A DNA stretch of 64,000 nucleotides from Caryophanon latum (GCF_001700325.1 NZ_MATO01000067.1:1-64000); one strand, 5' to 3'; shown: positions 18,220 to 29,502, counted from the stretch's first letter. Translations and numbers: made by a program. The notes: a model not told the origin generated them from the sequence alone.

Positions 18220-20367
18220 ATGATGGATATTTTCTTAATCGTGACATGGGTACTGACGATTGCAGCTGTCGCATACGCTGTTGGACTGTTCGTGTACTTA
18301 TTAAAAACACGTTATGAATTCATCAAGTTAGGGAAAAAAGTAGAGTTTGACGAGAGCGTAAAAGAGCGTATATCTCAAATTATGGAAAAAGTATTTGGGC
18401 AAAGTAAGTTATTAAAAGATAAAAAAAGTGGTGTAATGCACGTCATGTTCTTCTACGGGTTTTTACTCGTACAGCTCGGTGCGATTGATTTAATTATTCG
18501 TGGTTTAGCACCGGATCATCATTTACCACTTGGGCCATTATACGGTCCGTTCGTATTTTTTGAGGAGCTAGTAGCGCTCATTATTTTAGTTGCCGTGGCG
18601 ATGGCGTTCCACCGTCGTTACGTTGAAAAGCACGTTCGCTTAAAGCGCGGCTGGAAAAACGGTTTAGTATTAATCTTCATCGGTGGCTTAATGCTATCAA
18701 CGTTATTAGCAAATGGCTTTGCGATGATTTGGCATGAGCATACGACGTTCAACGGCTTTGAGCCAGTTGCATCGACTGTTATGCTTGCATTTTCTTGGTT
18801 ACCACCAACAGCAGGTATGGTTATGTTTTACGTATCATGGTGGGTTCATTTACTCATTTTATTAACGTTCTTAGTGTACGTACCACAATCAAAGCACTTC
18901 CACTTAATTACGAGTGTCGGCAACGTATACTTCAACCGTCTTGACCGTGTCGGGACGCTTGAGCCGATCAAGTTTGATTTAGAGGACGATGAAGAAGCGG
19001 GCGAAGAAGACGTATCGTTCGGTGTCGGTCGCATTGAAGACTTCACTCAAAAGCAGCTGCTCGATTTATACGCATGTGTAGAGTGTGGCCGCTGTACGAA
19101 TATGTGTCCAGCATCAGGTACAGGTAAAATGCTGTCGCCAATGGATTTAATTGTGAAGCTACGCGACCATTTAACGTTCACTGGTGCGGTAACGACAAAA
19201 TCAAAGCCGTGGGTACCATATCAATTCTTTAAAAACACAAAAGGTAATCAGCTTGCACTAGCTGCTGGGGCAGAAGGTGCAGTCATTGAAGATATTTACA
19301 GCCCATCATTAATTGGTGACGTTATTACAGAGGAAGAAATTTGGGCATGTACGACTTGCCGTAACTGTGAAGACCAATGTCCAGTAATGAACGAGCACGT
19401 AGATAAAATTATCGACCTGCGTCGTTACTTAACGATGACAGAAGGTAAAGTAAATCCGGATGCACAACGCGCGATGACAAACATCGAACGCCAAGGGAAT
19501 CCGTGGGGCTTAAACCGTAAAGAAAAAGAAAAATGGCGCGACTTAGATCCATCCATTAACATCCCAACAGTAAAAGAAGCGAATAAGTCAGGGGAAGGCT
19601 TTGAGTATTTATTCTGGGTTGGTTCGATGGGGTCATTCGATAGCCGCTCACAAAAAATCGCATTAGCATTTGCTCGTTTAATGAACGAAGCGGGCGTGAA
19701 GTTTGCGATTTTAGGTAACAAAGAGAAAAACTCAGGTGATACACCACGCCGCTTAGGAAATGAGTTTTTATTCCAAGAGCTTGCGACGGGTAACATCGAC
19801 GAGTTTGAGAAAAACGAAGTAACAAAAATTGTAACAATCGATCCGCATGCGTACAACATTTTCAAAAATGAGTACAAAGATTTCGGATGGAATGGCGAAG
19901 TGCTTCACCATACAGAGCTACTGTATGATTTAGTGAAGGAAGGGCGCCTAGCGATGAATCACCGAGTTGATGAAACGATTGTATTCCACGACTCATGTTA
20001 TTTAGGTCGCTATAACGGCGTGTTCGATCCGCCGCGTGAAATTTTACGTGCTGTGCCAGGCGTAAAGCTTGTCGAAATGGAGCGTAACCGTCAAGATGGT
20101 ATGTGCTGTGGCGCTGGTGGTGGTTTAATGTGGATGGAAGAGCATGTTGGAAACCGCATTAATGTTGCCCGCACAGAGCAGGCATTACAAACGGATGCGT
20201 CAATGATTTCTTCAGGATGTCCGTACTGCTTAACGATGCTTTCAGACGGTACGAAGGCGAAGGAAGTAGAGGACAAAGTAGGTACGTTCGACATCGCGGA
20301 AATTTTAGAGCGAGCTGTATTCGGTGATGTACCGACAGTTGAAACAGAAGAAGGTACATTAAATTAA
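18220..20367 (+). CDS. fadF: Iron-sulfur electron-transfer protein FadF (heterodisulfide reductase-related)
   Basis: A 715-residue membrane protein. The N-terminal third has several transmembrane helices in a nitrate-reductase-gamma-like arrangement. Two ferredoxin-type [4Fe-4S] motifs follow: CVECGRCTNMCP (near 286) and CTTCRNCEDQCP (near 376). The C-terminal part holds cysteine-rich (CCG) motifs including CCGAGGG near residue 630. In Bacillales it is thought to pass electrons from the electron-transferring flavoprotein of beta-oxidation to the quinone pool; this is inference from regulon and genome context. A strong GGGGGGACG site precedes ATG 18220, with ATG 18223 as alternative. In B. subtilis fadF sits near acdA and rpoE, as here. 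Confidence 0.9.
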   Translation: MMDIFLIVTWVLTIAAVAYAVGLFVYLLKTRYEFIKLGKKVEFDESVKERISQIMEKVFGQSKLLKDKKSGVMHVMFFYGFLLVQLGAIDLIIRGLAPDHHLPLGPLYGPFVFFEELVALIILVAVAMAFHRRYVEKHVRLKRGWKNGLVLIFIGGLMLSTLLANGFAMIWHEHTTFNGFEPVASTVMLAFSWLPPTAGMVMFYVSWWVHLLILLTFLVYVPQSKHFHLITSVGNVYFNRLDRVGTLEPIKFDLEDDEEAGEEDVSFGVGRIEDFTQKQLLDLYACVECGRCTNMCPASGTGKMLSPMDLIVKLRDHLTFTGAVTTKSKPWVPYQFFKNTKGNQLALAAGAEGAVIEDIYSPSLIGDVITEEEIWACTTCRNCEDQCPVMNEHVDKIIDLRRYLTMTEGKVNPDAQRAMTNIERQGNPWGLNRKEKEKWRDLDPSINIPTVKEANKSGEGFEYLFWVGSMGSFDSRSQKIALAFARLMNEAGVKFAILGNKEKNSGDTPRRLGNEFLFQELATGNIDEFEKNEVTKIVTIDPHAYNIFKNEYKDFGWNGEVLHHTELLYDLVKEGRLAMNHRVDETIVFHDSCYLGRYNGVFDPPREILRAVPGVKLVEMERNRQDGMCCGAGGGLMWMEEHVGNRINVARTEQALQTDASMISSGCPYCLTMLSDGTKAKEVEDKVGTFDIAEILERAVFGDVPTVETEEGTLN

Positions 20368-20440
20368 CCGTATGCCATATGAACAACTTCAAAAAAATGT
20401 ATATTAAATAGCTGATGCGTGGCATTTTCGTGACAGCATT

Positions 20441-20480
20441 AAAGAGTGGGGAACATCAAAGTTTCCCGCTCTTTTTTTGG
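20441..20480 (+). terminator. Terminator after fadF
   Basis: Stem AAAGAGTGGGGAAC with GTTTCCCGCTCTTT and a T tract, 75 bases beyond the stop. The following acyl-CoA operon therefore has its own promoter. Confidence 0.88.
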
Positions 20481-20626
20481 TTTTTTGACGGGAAATGCAG
20501 CGCAGATTTCTACTAAAAATTCAATAAAATGATTTTTCAGAAAAAATAATATTGAAAAAATATTCTAAGTTTAGTACGATATTAAGTAGGTAAGGGGTAA
20601 AGTTTCTTTTTTATTTACATATCAGT

Positions 20627-20640
20627 TGAGCGAGCGTTCA
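20627..20640. promoter_or_regulatory. Candidate TetR-family operator for the thl-hbd-acd-acd operon
   Basis: A 14-base imperfect palindrome, TGAGCGAGCGTTCA, with the same TGA-N8-TCA frame as the site before fadF but different inner bases. It lies 47 bases before the thl start. The TetR regulator encoded at 25057 or FadR could bind it. Confidence 0.55.
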
Positions 20641-20686
20641 GTCGTATTAATGCTTGAAACACTTATCTAACAAAGGGGATAGAGAA

Positions 20687-21883
20687 ATGACAAGAACAGT
20701 AATTTTAGACGGTGCACGTACAGCATTTGGTAAATTTGGCGGCGCTTTAAGCAGCCTAACAGCAGCGGATTTAGGTGGCGTAGCAATTAAAGGGGCACTA
20801 AATCGTGCAAACGTAGCACCAGACGAAGTAAACCAAGTAATCATGGGTACAGTGTTACAAGCTGGACAAGGGCAAATTCCTTCACGTCAAGCAGCTGCAA
20901 AAGGCGGCATCCCATTCAACGTAAAAACAGAAACAATTAATAAAGTATGTGCATCAGGTATGCGCAGTGTAACGCTTGCAGACCAAATTATTCGTTTAGG
21001 TGAAGAAGATGTAATCGTTGCAGGTGGTATGGAATCAATGTCAAATGCACCTTACTATTTATTAAAAGATCGTTGGGGCTTACGCATGGGCGATGGCTCT
21101 GTAACAGACGGTCTATTATATGACGGCTTAACTTGCCCGTTTAATGAAGAATCACGCGTACATATGGGCGTTTACGGTAACGCAACTGCTGAGAAATTCG
21201 AAGTAACGCGCGAAGATCAAGACGCATGGGCATTACGCAGCCAACAGCTTGCGGCAAAAGCGATTGAAGAAGGTAAATTTGCTGAAGAAATCGTGCCTGT
21301 AGAAGTACCACAACGTAAAGGTGATCCAATCGTATTTAATGCAGACGAATCACCACGTGCAAGCACAACGACAGAAACGCTTAGCAAATTGCGTTCAGCA
21401 TTCGGCAAAGGCGGTACAATTACAGCAGCGAACGCACCAGGTATTAACGACGGCGCTGCGGCACTTGTATTAATGAACGAAGAAAAAGCAAAAGCAGCAG
21501 GTAAACATGTGCTTGCGACAATTATCGGTCACGCTGAAGTAGGTGTTGAGCCAGCACGATTCCCTGAAACACCAGGTTTAGTCGTAAATGAAATTTTAAA
21601 GAAAACAGGCAAAACGATTGACGATATCGCATTAATCGAAATGAACGAAGCGTTTGCGGCAGTATCACTTGCAAGTGCGAAAATCGCCGAGTTACCGGAA
21701 GAAAAAATTAACGTTAACGGTGGTGCAATCGCATTAGGTCACCCAATCGGTGCATCAGGTACGCGCATCATTTTAACGCTTGCGTATGAATTAAAACGTC
21801 GCGGCGGCGGTATCGGTATTGCAGCAATTTGTTCAGGTGGCGGTCAAGGGGATGCCATCATGATTGAAGTGAAAGGGGAATAA
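20687..21883 (+). CDS. thlA: Acetyl-CoA acetyltransferase (thiolase)
   Basis: A 398-residue thiolase. It has nucleophile Cys88 in [10 protein letters not shown], the conserved NEAFAAV, His in GHPIGASG (about 351) and the second cysteine in CSGGGQGDA (about 381). The family catalyses condensation of acetyl-CoA or thiolytic cleavage of 3-ketoacyl-CoA. Operon context with hbd and two acyl-CoA dehydrogenases points to the degradative direction for short or branched acyl chains. ATG 20687 is chosen because AAAGGGGAT precedes it; a longer in-frame reading from 20654 has no such site. Confidence 0.95.
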   Translation: MTRTVILDGARTAFGKFGGALSSLTAADLGGVAIKGALNRANVAPDEVNQVIMGTVLQAGQGQIPSRQAAAKGGIPFNVKTETINKVCASGMRSVTLADQIIRLGEEDVIVAGGMESMSNAPYYLLKDRWGLRMGDGSVTDGLLYDGLTCPFNEESRVHMGVYGNATAEKFEVTREDQDAWALRSQQLAAKAIEEGKFAEEIVPVEVPQRKGDPIVFNADESPRASTTTETLSKLRSAFGKGGTITAANAPGINDGAAALVLMNEEKAKAAGKHVLATIIGHAEVGVEPARFPETPGLVVNEILKKTGKTIDDIALIEMNEAFAAVSLASAKIAELPEEKINVNGGAIALGHPIGASGTRIILTLAYELKRRGGGIGIAAICSGGGQGDAIMIEVKGE

Positions 21884-21890
21884 GCAGTTC

Positions 21891-22742
21891 ATGTCAATTC
21901 AAACAATTATGGTCATCGGTGCAGGACAAATGGGCTCAGGTATTGCGCAAGTTTGTGCAACAGCGGGCTACGACGTTATTTTAAATGATCAAAAGCAAGA
22001 GTTTTTCGATCGCGGTTTAGCGAACATTACGAAAAACTTAAGCCGCGACGTTGAAAAAGGTCGTAAAACAGAAGAAGAAAAAGCGGCGATTTTAAGTCGT
22101 CTGCAACAATCTTTATCGATTGACGACGCGAAAAATGCAGATATCGTCATCGAAGCAGCAGTTGAAAATATGGAAATTAAGCAATCGATTTTCCGTCAGT
22201 TAGATAGCATTGCGCCAGCGCATACAATTTTAGCGACGAACACATCGTCATTACCGATTACAGAGCTTGCGGCTGTTACAAACCGTCCGGAAAAAGTAAT
22301 TGGCATGCACTTCATGAACCCAGTACCAGTAATGAAGCTTGTTGAAGTGATTCGTGGTTTAGCAACGACGGATGAAGTGTACGAGGCAGTGCGTGATTTA
22401 TCAGTGAAGCTAGAAAAAACACCAGTTGAAGTAAATGACTTCCCTGGATTTGTGGCGAACCGTATTTTATTACCGATGATCAACGAAGCGATTTACACAG
22501 TGTATGAAGGTGTAGCATCGATTGAAGACGTAGACACAGTAATGAAGCTTGGAATGAATCATCCGATGGGTCCACTTACGTTAGCTGATTTCATCGGCTT
22601 AGATACGTGCTTGGCGATTATGGAAATTTTACATGAAGGCTTAGGTGACAGCAAATACCGTCCTTGTCCGTTATTACGTAAATACGTAGCTGCTGGCTGG
22701 GTAGGTAAAAAATCAGGTCGTGGCTTCTACGTGTACGAATAA
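21891..22742 (+). CDS. hbd: 3-hydroxybutyryl-CoA dehydrogenase
   Basis: A 283-residue NAD-dependent dehydrogenase with nucleotide-binding GAGQMGSG (10-17). The signature [15 protein letters not shown] and [16 protein letters not shown] segment are typical of short-chain 3-hydroxyacyl-CoA dehydrogenases. It oxidises 3-hydroxyacyl-CoA to 3-ketoacyl-CoA, the step before the thiolase encoded just upstream. Start lies 7 bases after the thl stop with AAAGGGGAA in the end of thl. Confidence 0.95.
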   Translation: MSIQTIMVIGAGQMGSGIAQVCATAGYDVILNDQKQEFFDRGLANITKNLSRDVEKGRKTEEEKAAILSRLQQSLSIDDAKNADIVIEAAVENMEIKQSIFRQLDSIAPAHTILATNTSSLPITELAAVTNRPEKVIGMHFMNPVPVMKLVEVIRGLATTDEVYEAVRDLSVKLEKTPVEVNDFPGFVANRILLPMINEAIYTVYEGVASIEDVDTVMKLGMNHPMGPLTLADFIGLDTCLAIMEILHEGLGDSKYRPCPLLRKYVAAGWVGKKSGRGFYVYE

Positions 22743-22756
22743 AGGATGTGTTATAG

Positions 22757-23893
22757 ATGGATTTACGTTTTACAGAAGAGCAGCTAATGATGCGAGATAT
22801 GGTGCGAAGCTTTGCGAATGACAAAATTGCGCCATTTGTCGAAGAGATGGAAAAAGGCGTATTTCCGCGTGACATTTTAGCGCAAATGGGAGAACTTGGG
22901 TTAATGGGCATTACTGTACCAGAGCAGTACGGCGGTGCAGGAATGGACTTTACCTCTTACATTATTGCGATCAATGAGCTTTCACGTGTAAGTGCAGTCG
23001 TTGGCGTTATTTTATCCGTTCATACATCAGTTGGAACGAATCCAATTTTATACTTCGGTACAGAAGCGCAAAAGCAAAAATACGTACCAAAACTTGCATC
23101 AGGTGAATATTTAGGTGCGTTTTGCTTAACGGAGCCAAGTGCCGGTTCAGACGCCGCGTCGCTTAAAACACGCGCTATCAAAGACGGCGATGAGTACGTG
23201 ATCAACGGCTCGAAAGTGTTTATTACAAATGGTGGTGAGGCGGATGTATATATCGTGTTCGCTTCGACAAATCCAGAAGCGGGTGCAAAAGGCATTTCAG
23301 CATTCATCGTTGAAAAAGGCACAGAAGGGTTTGTTGTCGGGAAGGATGAGCATAAAATGGGGCTGCACGGTTCTCGCACCGTTCAGTTAACATTTGAGCA
23401 AATGCGCATACCTGCTGAAAACTTACTTGGTGAAGAAGGAGAAGGATTTAAAATTGCGATGGCAAATTTAGATGTAGGGCGCATCGGTATTGCAGCACAA
23501 AGCTTAGGCATTGCAGAGGCAGCTCTTGGGTATGCTGTTGATTATGCAAAAGAGCGCGTGCAGTTTGGTAAACCGATCGCTGCGCAGCAAGGGGTTGGCT
23601 TTAAGCTTGCTGATATGGCAACAGCTGTTGAAGCATCACGCCTTCTCATCTTCCGTGCCGCCAATCTTCGAGCTCAAGGGCTTCCTTGTGGACAAGAAGC
23701 GTCGATGGCAAAATTATTTGCATCAAAAACAGCTGTTGATGTATCGATTGACGCTGTGCAAGTATTTGGTGGCTACGGTTATACGAAAGACTATCCAGTA
23801 GAGCGCCTATTCCGCGATGCGAAAGTAACGGAGATTTATGAAGGTACAAGTGAAATTCAACGTTTAGTAATTAGTAAAAACTTAACAAAATAG
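22757..23893 (+). CDS. acdA: Acyl-CoA dehydrogenase, first paralogue
   Basis: A 378-residue flavoenzyme. FAD-binding and dimer motifs include [31 protein letters not shown] and [15 protein letters not shown]. The catalytic base is the Glu of [13 protein letters not shown] near the C-terminus. It introduces the alpha-beta double bond of acyl-CoA and reduces electron-transferring flavoprotein. Its neighbour at 23913 is a paralogue; substrate length or branching cannot be assigned from the window. The gene is 14 bases downstream of hbd. Confidence 0.94.
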   Translation: MDLRFTEEQLMMRDMVRSFANDKIAPFVEEMEKGVFPRDILAQMGELGLMGITVPEQYGGAGMDFTSYIIAINELSRVSAVVGVILSVHTSVGTNPILYFGTEAQKQKYVPKLASGEYLGAFCLTEPSAGSDAASLKTRAIKDGDEYVINGSKVFITNGGEADVYIVFASTNPEAGAKGISAFIVEKGTEGFVVGKDEHKMGLHGSRTVQLTFEQMRIPAENLLGEEGEGFKIAMANLDVGRIGIAAQSLGIAEAALGYAVDYAKERVQFGKPIAAQQGVGFKLADMATAVEASRLLIFRAANLRAQGLPCGQEASMAKLFASKTAVDVSIDAVQVFGGYGYTKDYPVERLFRDAKVTEIYEGTSEIQRLVISKNLTK

Positions 23894-23912
23894 AAAAGGG
23901 GATTTATATACT

Positions 23913-25052
23913 ATGAACTTTCAATTAACAGAAGAGCATCAACAATTACGTGACATGATTCGTGACTTTGCTTTAAATGAAGTAGCACCAACAGCAGCAG
24001 AGCGTGACGAAGAGGAGCGCTTCGATCGTGAAATTTTCGACAAAATGGCGGAGCTTGGCTTAACAGGTATTCCATGGCCAGAAGAGTACGGTGGCGCAGG
24101 CTTTGACTATTTAGCGTACTGCATCGCGGTAGAAGAATTATCACGTGTTTGTGGTTCAACAGGTGTAACGTTATCGGCACATACTTCACTTGCAGGTTGG
24201 CCTGTATACAAATTCGGTACAGAAGAGCAAAAGCAAAAATACTTACGCCCAATGGCTGAAGGTAAAAAAATTGGTGCTTACGGTTTAACGGAGCCAGGTT
24301 CAGGTTCTGATGCAGGCGGTATGCGCACGTATGCAGTAGAAGATGGAGATGCGTACGTATTAAACGGCTCAAAAATCTTCATTACAAACGGCGGCATTGC
24401 AGACATTTATGTAGTATTTGCTGTAACAGATCCAGAATTAGGCGCTAAAGGTACGACAGCGTTTATCGTTGAAGCGGATTTCCCAGGCTTCTCAGTAGGT
24501 AAAAAAGAGCAAAAGTTAGGAATTCGTTCATCTCCAACAACTGAAATTATTTTTGATAACTGCCGCGTACCGAAAGAAAATATTTTAGGTGAAGTTGGTC
24601 AAGGTTTCATTATCGCAATGAAAACATTAGACGGCGGTCGTAACGGTATCGCTGCACAAGCTGTAGGTATTGCACAAGGCGCATTAGATGCTGCTGCTGA
24701 CTATGCAAAAGAGCGCGTACAATTCGGTAAGCCAATCGCATTACAACAAGGTGTAGGTTTCAAATTAGCAGATATGGCAACAGCTGTTGAAGCATCACGT
24801 TTATTAACGTATCAAGCAGCGTGGTTAGAAACAAATGACTTACCATACGGACAAGCATCAGCTATGGCGAAGTTGATGGCGGGAGACACTGCGATGAAAG
24901 TAACAACAGATGCTGTACAAGTATTCGGTGGTTACGGTTATACGAAAGACTATCCAGTGGAACGTTTCATGCGCGATGCGAAAATTACACAAATTTATGA
25001 AGGTACGCAAGAAATTCAACGTCTCGTTATTTCTCGTAACTTAACAAAATAA
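23913..25052 (+). CDS. Acyl-CoA dehydrogenase, second paralogue
   Basis: A 379-residue acyl-CoA dehydrogenase with the same landmarks as the preceding gene: [46 protein letters not shown] and the catalytic Glu of [13 protein letters not shown]. The two proteins are clearly homologous, and I infer a tandem duplication followed by divergence. Proximity to isobutyryl-CoA mutase suggests that one may act on butyryl- or isobutyryl-CoA. ATG 23913 follows AAAAGGGGA. Confidence 0.94.
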   Translation: MNFQLTEEHQQLRDMIRDFALNEVAPTAAERDEEERFDREIFDKMAELGLTGIPWPEEYGGAGFDYLAYCIAVEELSRVCGSTGVTLSAHTSLAGWPVYKFGTEEQKQKYLRPMAEGKKIGAYGLTEPGSGSDAGGMRTYAVEDGDAYVLNGSKIFITNGGIADIYVVFAVTDPELGAKGTTAFIVEADFPGFSVGKKEQKLGIRSSPTTEIIFDNCRVPKENILGEVGQGFIIAMKTLDGGRNGIAAQAVGIAQGALDAAADYAKERVQFGKPIALQQGVGFKLADMATAVEASRLLTYQAAWLETNDLPYGQASAMAKLMAGDTAMKVTTDAVQVFGGYGYTKDYPVERFMRDAKITQIYEGTQEIQRLVISRNLTK

Positions 25053-25056
25053 TTTT

Positions 25057-25683
25057 ATGCCGAAAGATATTGAAGTACATTCGTCGGTCAAAGATGAAAC
25101 GCTGATCGCCATGCGCCGTGAACAAATTATAAAAGGCGCGGTGAAATTATTTAAAGAAAAAGGCTTTCATAAAGCGACGACGCGAGAAATCGCAAAGGCA
25201 GCGGGTTTTAGTATCGGCACGCTGTATGAATACATTCGCACAAAGGAAGACGTTCTGTATTTAGTATGTGATCGAATCTTTAACGAAGTCACGCTGAAGC
25301 TGTCACCATATCAAAATGAAGAAGGGACTCTCGACACCCTTCGACGTGCGATCTATGAGTATTATTACTTAATTCACCGCATGCACATTGAGTTTACGAT
25401 TATGTATCAGGAAACAAAATCGTTACCAAAAGATACGCGGGCATACATTTTAGATAGAGAATACGAAATGGTGTCGATGTTTGCGGAGTTATTACGTAGC
25501 TGCGTAGCATCAGGTGAGTTAGCGTTAAAGGAACAATATATTCTCATTGCGGCAAACCAAATTGTTGTACAAGGGCAAGCGTGGGCTTTCCGCAACTGGG
25601 CATATAAAAAAGATTACAAAATTGAGCAGTTCATCGAAGCACAAACAGAATTGTTTTTATACGGACTAAAGGGGTTTTCATAA
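25057..25683 (+). CDS. TetR/AcrR family transcriptional regulator
   Basis: A 208-residue repressor starting 4 bases after the second acyl-CoA dehydrogenase, so cotranscribed with the operon. The N-terminal helix-turn-helix (AVKLFKEKGFHKATTREIAKAAGFSIGTLYEYIRTKEDV, about residues 28-66, given here only as a position and by its ends AVKLF and TKEDV) is typical. The C-terminal helical domain would bind an acyl-CoA. It is related to FadR-type regulators and is a candidate for the palindromes at 18146 and 20627; autoregulation is likely but unproven. Confidence 0.9.
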   Translation: MPKDIEVHSSVKDETLIAMRREQIIKGAVKLFKEKGFHKATTREIAKAAGFSIGTLYEYIRTKEDVLYLVCDRIFNEVTLKLSPYQNEEGTLDTLRRAIYEYYYLIHRMHIEFTIMYQETKSLPKDTRAYILDREYEMVSMFAELLRSCVASGELALKEQYILIAANQIVVQGQAWAFRNWAYKKDYKIEQFIEAQTELFLYGLKGFS

Positions 25684-25689
25684 TAAAAG

Positions 25690-25719
25690 CAGGGTCGTTG
25701 GGGAGCGGCTCTGTTTTTT
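25690..25719 (+). terminator. Terminator between the TetR gene and icmF
   Basis: A ten-pair stem including three G-T pairs (CAGGGTCGTT with AGCGGCTCTG), loop GGGG, then TTTTTT. It may separate icmF from the upstream operon or cause partial termination. Confidence 0.75.
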
Positions 25720-25787
25720 CTCTATAGACGTAAAGAAATGAGAAATTGCTACCAAACTTTCATGATGAAACAAAGGGGTTTTGATAT

Positions 25788-28700
25788 ATGACAGTAGTAG
25801 AGGTATATAAAGCAGCACATCCAGTTCGTTTTGTAACAGCTTCAAGTTTATTTGATGGGCACGATGCATCGGTTAACATTATGCGTCGTATTTTACAGTC
25901 TAGCGGTGCTGAAGTTATTCACTTAGGGCATAACCGCTCTGTTGAAGAAGTTGTAAATGCAGCTATTCAAGAGGATGCACAAGGGATTGCGTTATCATCT
26001 TATCAAGGCGGACATATGGAGTACTTCAAGTATATGTACGATTTACTGCGCGAGCGCGGTGCTGGACATATTAAAATTTTCGGTGGCGGTGGCGGGGTTA
26101 TTTTACCTCGTGAAATTAAAGAGCTGCACGAGTATGGTATTGCGGGCATTTTCTCTCCAGAAGATGGACGCAAAATGGGCTTACAAGGCATGATCAATAA
26201 AAAGCTAGAGGGCGCGGATTTTTCGACATTATCAGGCGACTATTTAGCAAAGCTGGACAACGTGACGACGGAAACACCAGAAATTTTAGCGAACTTAATT
26301 ACGGCAGCGGAAATTAATCCAGATGCTGAGACGCAAGCGTTAATTGAAGAAGCACGTAAACGTTCAAAAGGCACGCCAGTAATTGGTATTACAGGGACGG
26401 GTGGCGCTGGGAAATCTTCGTTAACAGACGAGTTAATTCGCCGCTTTTTACACGAGTTCCCAGATAAAAAAATCGCGATCATTTCAGTAGACCCGACGAA
26501 GCAAAAAACAGGCGGGGCATTGCTTGGTGACCGTATTCGTATGAACGCTATTTTCAACAACCGCGTATACATGCGCAGTTTAGCGACGCGTGGCTCACGT
26601 ACCGAGCTTTCTGCATCAATCGGTGATGTGCTGGACGTTGTAAAGGCGGTTGGCTACGATTTAATCGTCGTTGAAACGAGCGGAATCGGGCAAGGTGACG
26701 CGGAAATTACGAAATATACAGACATGTCAATGTACGTTATGACGAGCGAGTTCGGTGCGCCGACGCAGCTTGAAAAAATCGACATGATTGATTTCGCGGA
26801 CTTAATCGTTATTAATAAATTCGAGCGTAAAGGTTCTGAAGATGCATTGCAGCAAGTTCGTAAGCAATACCAACGTTCACGCGAGCTGTGGAATGCGAAG
26901 TTAGAAGATATGCCGGTATATGGTACGATCGCAAGCCAGTTTAATGACAAAGGCACGAATGCGCTGTTTGCAGCTGTCGTGAAAACAATTAATGAAAAGC
27001 TTGGCTATGATTGGGAAACATCGTATGAGCTAACGGCGAAAACGCAAAAGCAGGACGTCATTATTCCGAATGACCGTCGTTACTACTTGCGTGAAATTAC
27101 AGATACAGTGCGTAACTACCATAAGCATTCAGCACAGCAAGTAGAGTTTGCACGTCGCTTATTCCAGCTAGAAGGCGCGCTTGATGAAGTGAAAAAGCAA
27201 TCGCCAAACGATGCGTTAATTGCATCGTTAGAAAGCTTAATTACAGGTATTCAAGATGAGCTAACAGCGGAGTCAAAGCGCATTTTAGCAAATTGGGAAA
27301 CGTTGAAGGAAAGCTATAGCGGTGATGAATTAGTAACGAAAGTACGTGATAAAGAAATTCGTACCATTTTAGCGACGAAATCATTATCAGGCTTATCAAT
27401 TCCGCGAGTAGCATTACCAGACTTTAAAGACTACGGCGAAATTTTACGCTGGGTGTATAAAGAAAACGTGCCAGGTGCATATCCGTACACAGCAGGCGTA
27501 TTCCCGTTCAAACGTGAAGGGGAAGATCCAAAACGTCAATTTGCCGGAGAAGGTACACCAGAGCGTACGAATAAACGCTTCCATTACTTATCGAAGGACG
27601 ACGATGCAAAACGTTTATCGACAGCGTTTGACTCGGTGACACTGTACGGTGAAGATCCGAATGAGCGCCCAGATATTTATGGGAAAATCGGAGAATCGGG
27701 CGTAAATGTTTGTACGTTAGATGATATGAAAAAGCTTTATGCGGGCTTTGACTTATGTGCCCCTGCAACATCTGTATCGATGACGATTAATGGACCAGCA
27801 CCAGTCATTTTAGCGATGTTTATGAATACGGCGATTGATCAGCAAGTGAAGCGTCGCGAGGAAGAGTTAGGTCGTGTTCTAACGGTTGAGGAGTTTACAG
27901 AAACGCGCGATGAAACGTTACAAGTTGTGCGCGGTACTGTACAAGCGGATATTTTAAAAGAGGACCAAGGGCAAAATACGTGTATTTTCTCAACGGAGTT
28001 TGCGCTTCGTTTAATGGGCGATATTCAGCAATACTTCATCGACAAAAAAGTGCGTAACTACTATTCTGTATCGATTTCGGGCTACCACATTGCAGAGGCG
28101 GGCGCAAACCCAATTTCGCAGTTAGCATTTACATTGTCGAACGGTTTCACGTACGTGGAATATTACTTAAGCCGCGGTATGCACATCGATGATTTCGCGC
28201 CAAACTTATCGTTCTTCTTCTCAAATGGTTTAGACCCAGAGTATACGGTAATCGGACGTGTAGCACGTCGCATCTGGGCTGTCGTAATGCGTGAGAAGTA
28301 CGGTGCAAATGAGCGTTCGCAAAAGCTGAAATACCATGTGCAAACGTCCGGGCGTAGTTTACACGCACAGGAAATCGACTTTAACGACATTCGTACGACG
28401 CTGCAAGCATTAATGGCGTTACAGGATAACTGTAACTCGCTGCATACAAACGCGTACGACGAGGCAATTACGACGCCGACAGAGGAATCTGTACGCCGTG
28501 CGATGGCCATTCAAATGATCATTACGAAAGAGCATGGTTTATCGAAAAATGAAAATCCGATTCAAGGCTCATTCATTACGGAGCAGCTAACGGATTTAGT
28601 TGAAGAAGCGGTGCTACAAGAGTTTGATCGTATTAATGATCGCGGTGGTGTACTCGGAGCGATGGAAACACAATACCAGCGCGGCAAAATTCAAGAGGAA

Positions 28701-29036
28701 TCAATGTACTATGAAACGCTGAAACATTCAGGTGAGCTGCCGATTGTTGGTGTGAACACGTATTTAAATCCGAATGCAGCAGGTGAAGAAAGCATTGACT
28801 CAATGGAAATTGCGCGTGCTTCGAATGAAGAAAAAACGCTGCAAATTACGAACTTACGTAAATTCCAAAGCGCACATGCGGACAAAACGGAAGCGGCACT
28901 TGCTCGTTTAAAAGAAGTCGCAAAAACAGGCGGCAACTTATTCGAGGAGCTAATGGAAACAGTGCGTGTTGCAAGCTTAGGACAAATTACGAACGCTTTA
29001 TATGAAGTAGGCGGGCAATACCGTCGTAACATGTAA
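25788..29036 (+). CDS. icmF: Fused isobutyryl-CoA mutase IcmF
   Basis: A 1082-residue adenosylcobalamin-dependent enzyme interconverting isobutyryl-CoA and n-butyryl-CoA. Three parts are visible. The N-terminal cobalamin domain has the DGHDASVN ligand motif and FGGGGGVI. A MeaB/MeaI-like GTPase chaperone has P-loop GTGGAGKSS near residue 205, DPTKQKTGG and NKFE. The large substrate-binding barrel has [11 protein letters not shown] around residue 565-575, where methylmalonyl-CoA mutases have a different sequence; this supports the IcmF assignment. AAAGGGG precedes the start. The cofactor would come from the B12 operon at 13.4-17.6 kb. Downstream genes for butyryl-CoA oxidation lie in the operon just upstream. 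Confidence 0.95.
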   Translation: MTVVEVYKAAHPVRFVTASSLFDGHDASVNIMRRILQSSGAEVIHLGHNRSVEEVVNAAIQEDAQGIALSSYQGGHMEYFKYMYDLLRERGAGHIKIFGGGGGVILPREIKELHEYGIAGIFSPEDGRKMGLQGMINKKLEGADFSTLSGDYLAKLDNVTTETPEILANLITAAEINPDAETQALIEEARKRSKGTPVIGITGTGGAGKSSLTDELIRRFLHEFPDKKIAIISVDPTKQKTGGALLGDRIRMNAIFNNRVYMRSLATRGSRTELSASIGDVLDVVKAVGYDLIVVETSGIGQGDAEITKYTDMSMYVMTSEFGAPTQLEKIDMIDFADLIVINKFERKGSEDALQQVRKQYQRSRELWNAKLEDMPVYGTIASQFNDKGTNALFAAVVKTINEKLGYDWETSYELTAKTQKQDVIIPNDRRYYLREITDTVRNYHKHSAQQVEFARRLFQLEGALDEVKKQSPNDALIASLESLITGIQDELTAESKRILANWETLKESYSGDELVTKVRDKEIRTILATKSLSGLSIPRVALPDFKDYGEILRWVYKENVPGAYPYTAGVFPFKREGEDPKRQFAGEGTPERTNKRFHYLSKDDDAKRLSTAFDSVTLYGEDPNERPDIYGKIGESGVNVCTLDDMKKLYAGFDLCAPATSVSMTINGPAPVILAMFMNTAIDQQVKRREEELGRVLTVEEFTETRDETLQVVRGTVQADILKEDQGQNTCIFSTEFALRLMGDIQQYFIDKKVRNYYSVSISGYHIAEAGANPISQLAFTLSNGFTYVEYYLSRGMHIDDFAPNLSFFFSNGLDPEYTVIGRVARRIWAVVMREKYGANERSQKLKYHVQTSGRSLHAQEIDFNDIRTTLQALMALQDNCNSLHTNAYDEAITTPTEESVRRAMAIQMIITKEHGLSKNENPIQGSFITEQLTDLVEEAVLQEFDRINDRGGVLGAMETQYQRGKIQEESMYYETLKHSGELPIVGVNTYLNPNAAGEESIDSMEIARASNEEKTLQITNLRKFQSAHADKTEAALARLKEVAKTGGNLFEELMETVRVASLGQITNALYEVGGQYRRNM

Positions 29037-29093
29037 AAAAACATGTGCATTTTCACACATGTTGTGCTAACGTAAACAAAGGTTGTTTTTAAG

Positions 29094-29132
29094 AAGATTG
29101 TCTAGTGATATATATTACTAGACAATCTTTTC
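29094..29132 (+). terminator. Terminator after icmF
   Basis: A 15-base arm AAGATTGTCTAGTGA pairs with its downstream complement with one mismatch, and TTTTCT follows. A smaller hairpin (ACATGTG/CACATGT) lies between it and the stop codon. Confidence 0.85.
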
Positions 29133-29254
29133 TGTTCGCGCAAATAAATAGGGTGAGCGTTTATACGGCAAGTAAGTAGTCGTAATAGTGGAATAACGCT
29201 GCAGCATTCGCTACAATGACAACAGGATACTTTGCATGAGAGGATGGACAAACG

Positions 29255-29413
29255 ATGGGCAAATACGTACCACATGTCATCATACTTGCTTGCTTAGTCG
29301 CTACTTTTTTCATGTACAATCATCAACTTGGCGCCATTCCACTATTAACATTAGCCGCCTATTTATTTTATTTAGGCACGAAACAGGCAATCTACTTAAA
29401 AAAGAGTAAATGA
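29255..29413 (+). CDS. Small two-helix membrane protein, 52 residues
   Basis: A short frame starting ATG 29255, ten bases after AGAGGA. It has two hydrophobic stretches, VIILACLVATFFMY (8-21) and IPLLTLAAYLFYLG (28-41), and a basic end (YLKKSK). The layout looks like a genuine small membrane protein: hydrophobic helices, positively charged C-terminus, stop then an 89-base gap to rpoE. I do not recognise a family. The independent evidence is only the ribosome-binding site and composition. Confidence 0.6.
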   Translation: MGKYVPHVIILACLVATFFMYNHQLGAIPLLTLAAYLFYLGTKQAIYLKKSK

Positions 29414-29502
29414 CGCTAGCGTACATATAGTATATATGTATATAATGGATATTATGCGTTAAAACGTAGTAGGTAATGTAATATAGAAAGGGCGTGCACG
29501 GA

